From assembly GCA_043777315.1 (NCBI GenBank), contig JAYVPW010000093.1:124001-188000 (forward strand): a stretch of DNA of 64,000 nt, given 5' to 3'. Origin of the DNA: CAIURC01 sp043777315 (GTDB lineage Bacteria > Verrucomicrobiota > Verrucomicrobiia > Chthoniobacterales > Chthoniobacteraceae). This document shows, piece after piece, positions 59,601 to 62,600 of this stretch (positions are counted from its first letter, which is position 1; every line of letters starts with the position of its first letter). The translations under genes and the position numbers were made by a program. The notes under the pieces are model-generated. The model was not told the origin of the DNA and searched no databases. It saw only the letters and a program-made list of their open reading frames with translations.

Positions 59601-62600
59601 GGACCGAAATTTCGAGCTGCGTGGCCTCGAAAGTGGTGACCGGCGCGACCGTGTCGAAGCGCACCACGATGTCGTGCGCGGTGTTCGGAATGGTCAGCGT
59701 TTCGTTGACGATTTGGCCGGAATTATTCACGCGGACGAGCGCGTTGCCGCGGACCGTGATGCCGTCGAGGCCGATGACTTCGATCGTGCCCGTCGCCGCG
59801 AGGGCGTAGGTGCCGTTCGGGAATTTGATGAAGCCGATCGTCGCGTTCGACAGGAGCAGGCCGCTCGCGAGCGGGTTCATTTCGCCGCTCGAGAGTTTCG
59901 CCGGACCCTGCCCGAGGAAGATGTTCAGCCCCTCGCCCGCGAAGACCGTTTTCCCGCCGACATTCGAGAGGCTGACGTTCCCCTCGATCGTGATGAAGTT
60001 CGCGATGTTCAGCGAGAGGTCGCCGCCGAAGAACTGCACGAACGATTGCGCGCCGGTCTTCACCTCGCTCGCGCTGAACCGCACGTTGATCGTGCGCGTG
60101 CCGAGCGCGATCGACTCGTCCACCGCGGCGGTCGTCGAATTGATCCGCACGCCGAAGCTGCCGCCGACGCTCACCGGCCCCGCCGCGATGCTCGCCTCGC
60201 CGGTCAGAATGCCCGCGATGCCCGTCGGCTTGAGAATGAACGCGCCCACGCCGTTCTTGATTCCCTGCCCGTCGATCGTCACGGCGACGTTCGCCAGCGC
60301 GATGCGCGTCGTCGTGTTCGGCGCGGTGCCGGTCTGATCAAAAAGGAAGTCGCCGACGAGATTGAATCCACTCGCGCCGCCGACATTCAGCGTCGCGCCG
60401 AGCACGGTGACGCGCAGGAACGGCCCCGCCGGCACGTCGAGCGTGAGCGTTTGCCCGCCGACCGCGAACGTCTCGAGCACCGCCGCCGCCGTCGTGTTGA
60501 GTTGCAGCCGGACGGTCTGGAAGTTGAGCGTCAGACCCGCGGCGGCGAGGCCGGGGAAGCTCGCGCTGATCGAGAAATCCGCGGCGACTCCCGCGCGATT
60601 GATGAGCAGCGAACCTTGTCCGTCGGCGATGCGCACGAACGGCGCGCCGGTCGGACCGAGGTCGAAATTCACATGGCTGACCGCGACGCGGACGATGCGC
60701 TCGCCCGCGCCGTTCGTGATTTGCTCGAACGCGAAATCCGCCTTCAGCGACACGCCGGAGAACTTCAGCGCGAGCTGATCGCCGGTGACGCGCAGGAACC
60801 GGTTCGCCGGGTTCGTCGTGTCCGCCGCGATGCTGAACATGCCCGCGAATTCGACGCCCGGGATGTTCGTCGTGACGGTGACGCCGGTGAAATTCGCCAC
60901 GACTCCCGCGGGCTTCAGCGTCAGCGCGCCGCTCGCCACGTTCACCGAAACGAACTCCGTCGTCCCGTCGCCGAGCCCGAGATGCACGTTCGCGACCGTG
61001 ACATCGACCTGCTGCGTCGCGTTGTTCTTTTTGAAAGTGAAGTCGCCCGTGAGCGTCTGCCCGGCGATCGTCAGCGCGACGCCCGTGCCGGCCACGCGCA
61101 CGTAATTTCCCGCGTCCAGCGCGAGCGTCAGCGTCTGCGCGCCGACGGTGAATTGCTCGTTGATCGGCTGTCCGGTCCGGTTGATTTCCGCGACGAGCGT
61201 CGCGCTCAACGAAACCCCCGGCAGATTGATCGCCGCCACTCCGCTGACCCGGCCCGCGATCCCCGCCGTGGTCCCGGCCCCCGCCGCCGGCATGATGATG
61301 AACGTCCCCTCCCCCTGCGTGACGCTGACGAAGTTCGTGCTGCCATCACCGAGCAACACGCTCACGTTCGTCGCCGCCAGCCGCACAACGGTGCGGGCCG
61401 CAGCGACCGGCGGACCGCGCGGTGTGCTCGTGATTTGCTCGAACGCAAAATTGCCGCTGATCGTCTGCCCGCCGACGCTGAGCGCGACGCTCGTCCCCTC
61501 GACGCGGAGATAAGGCCCGGCCGGCAGTTGCACCCGCACCGTCGAGCTCGCGACGACGATGCTCTCGTCCACCGCGGCGCTCGTGTTGTTCAGCGAAAGT
61601 GCGAAGTCACCGGTGAACTTCACGCCCGGCACATTCAACGCGAAGGTCATGCTCAGCGTGCCCGCCGCGCCCGCCGGCGAGAGGACGAAAAAGCCGTGCG
61701 CGTTCGTGACGGTGACGTAATCGGTGCCGCCCGCGCCGAGCTTCAGCGCGCCGTCCGTGACCGCGATGCGGACGCGCATTTCGCCGGTCGGGCTGGTCAC
61801 GCGCTCGAAAGCAAAATTGCCGCTCAATGTTTGGCCGACGACGGTCAGCGTCGCGGGCGTGCCCGGCGCGGTCTCGCCGACTTCGACGCGGACGTAAGGC
61901 CCGGCGGGCAGCGCGAGCGAAATGGTCTCGGTGCCGACGGTGAAGTTCTCGTTCACCGCGGCGAGCGTGTTGTTCACGCGCACGCTGATTTTTCCGGCGA
62001 AGGCCAGCCCGCCCGCGACCGAGAGCTGCGCGCTCGCGATGATTTCACCCGCGATCCCGGCGGGCGAAAAGAGGAACGCGCCCGCGAGGTGATCGACTTT
62101 CACGAGCCCGCCGCCGAGGTCGATGCGACCGTTCGAAATCGCGAGGCGCGTCGTCCGTTCGCCGGTCGTTTTCGTAAGCTGCTCGATCGCGAAATCGCCG
62201 CCGATGGTCTGGCCCGCGACCGTCAGATTCACGTCGGTCCCGGCGATGCGCATGTAAGATCCGCTGCCGCCGGGGACATCGAGGTTGATCGTCCGGTCGC
62301 CGACTTTGAACGTCTCCTGCACCCGCACGCCGGTGTTGTTGACCGCGACCTGGAACGTCCCGCCGAAGCTCACGTCCGGCACGTTGAGCGCCACCGTCCC
62401 GCCGACCGTCCCCGCGATTCCGCCGGTCCGCACGACGAACGCGCCCTCGCCGTTCGTCAGGCTTACGAGCTCGTTTGTCCCGTCGCCGAGACTGAGATGC
62501 GCGTTCGTGATCGCGACGCGGATGATCGAAATCGGCGTCGCGCCGGTGGTCGTGATTTTCTCGAAAGCAAAGTCGCCGCCGAGCACCTGGCCCGCGATCC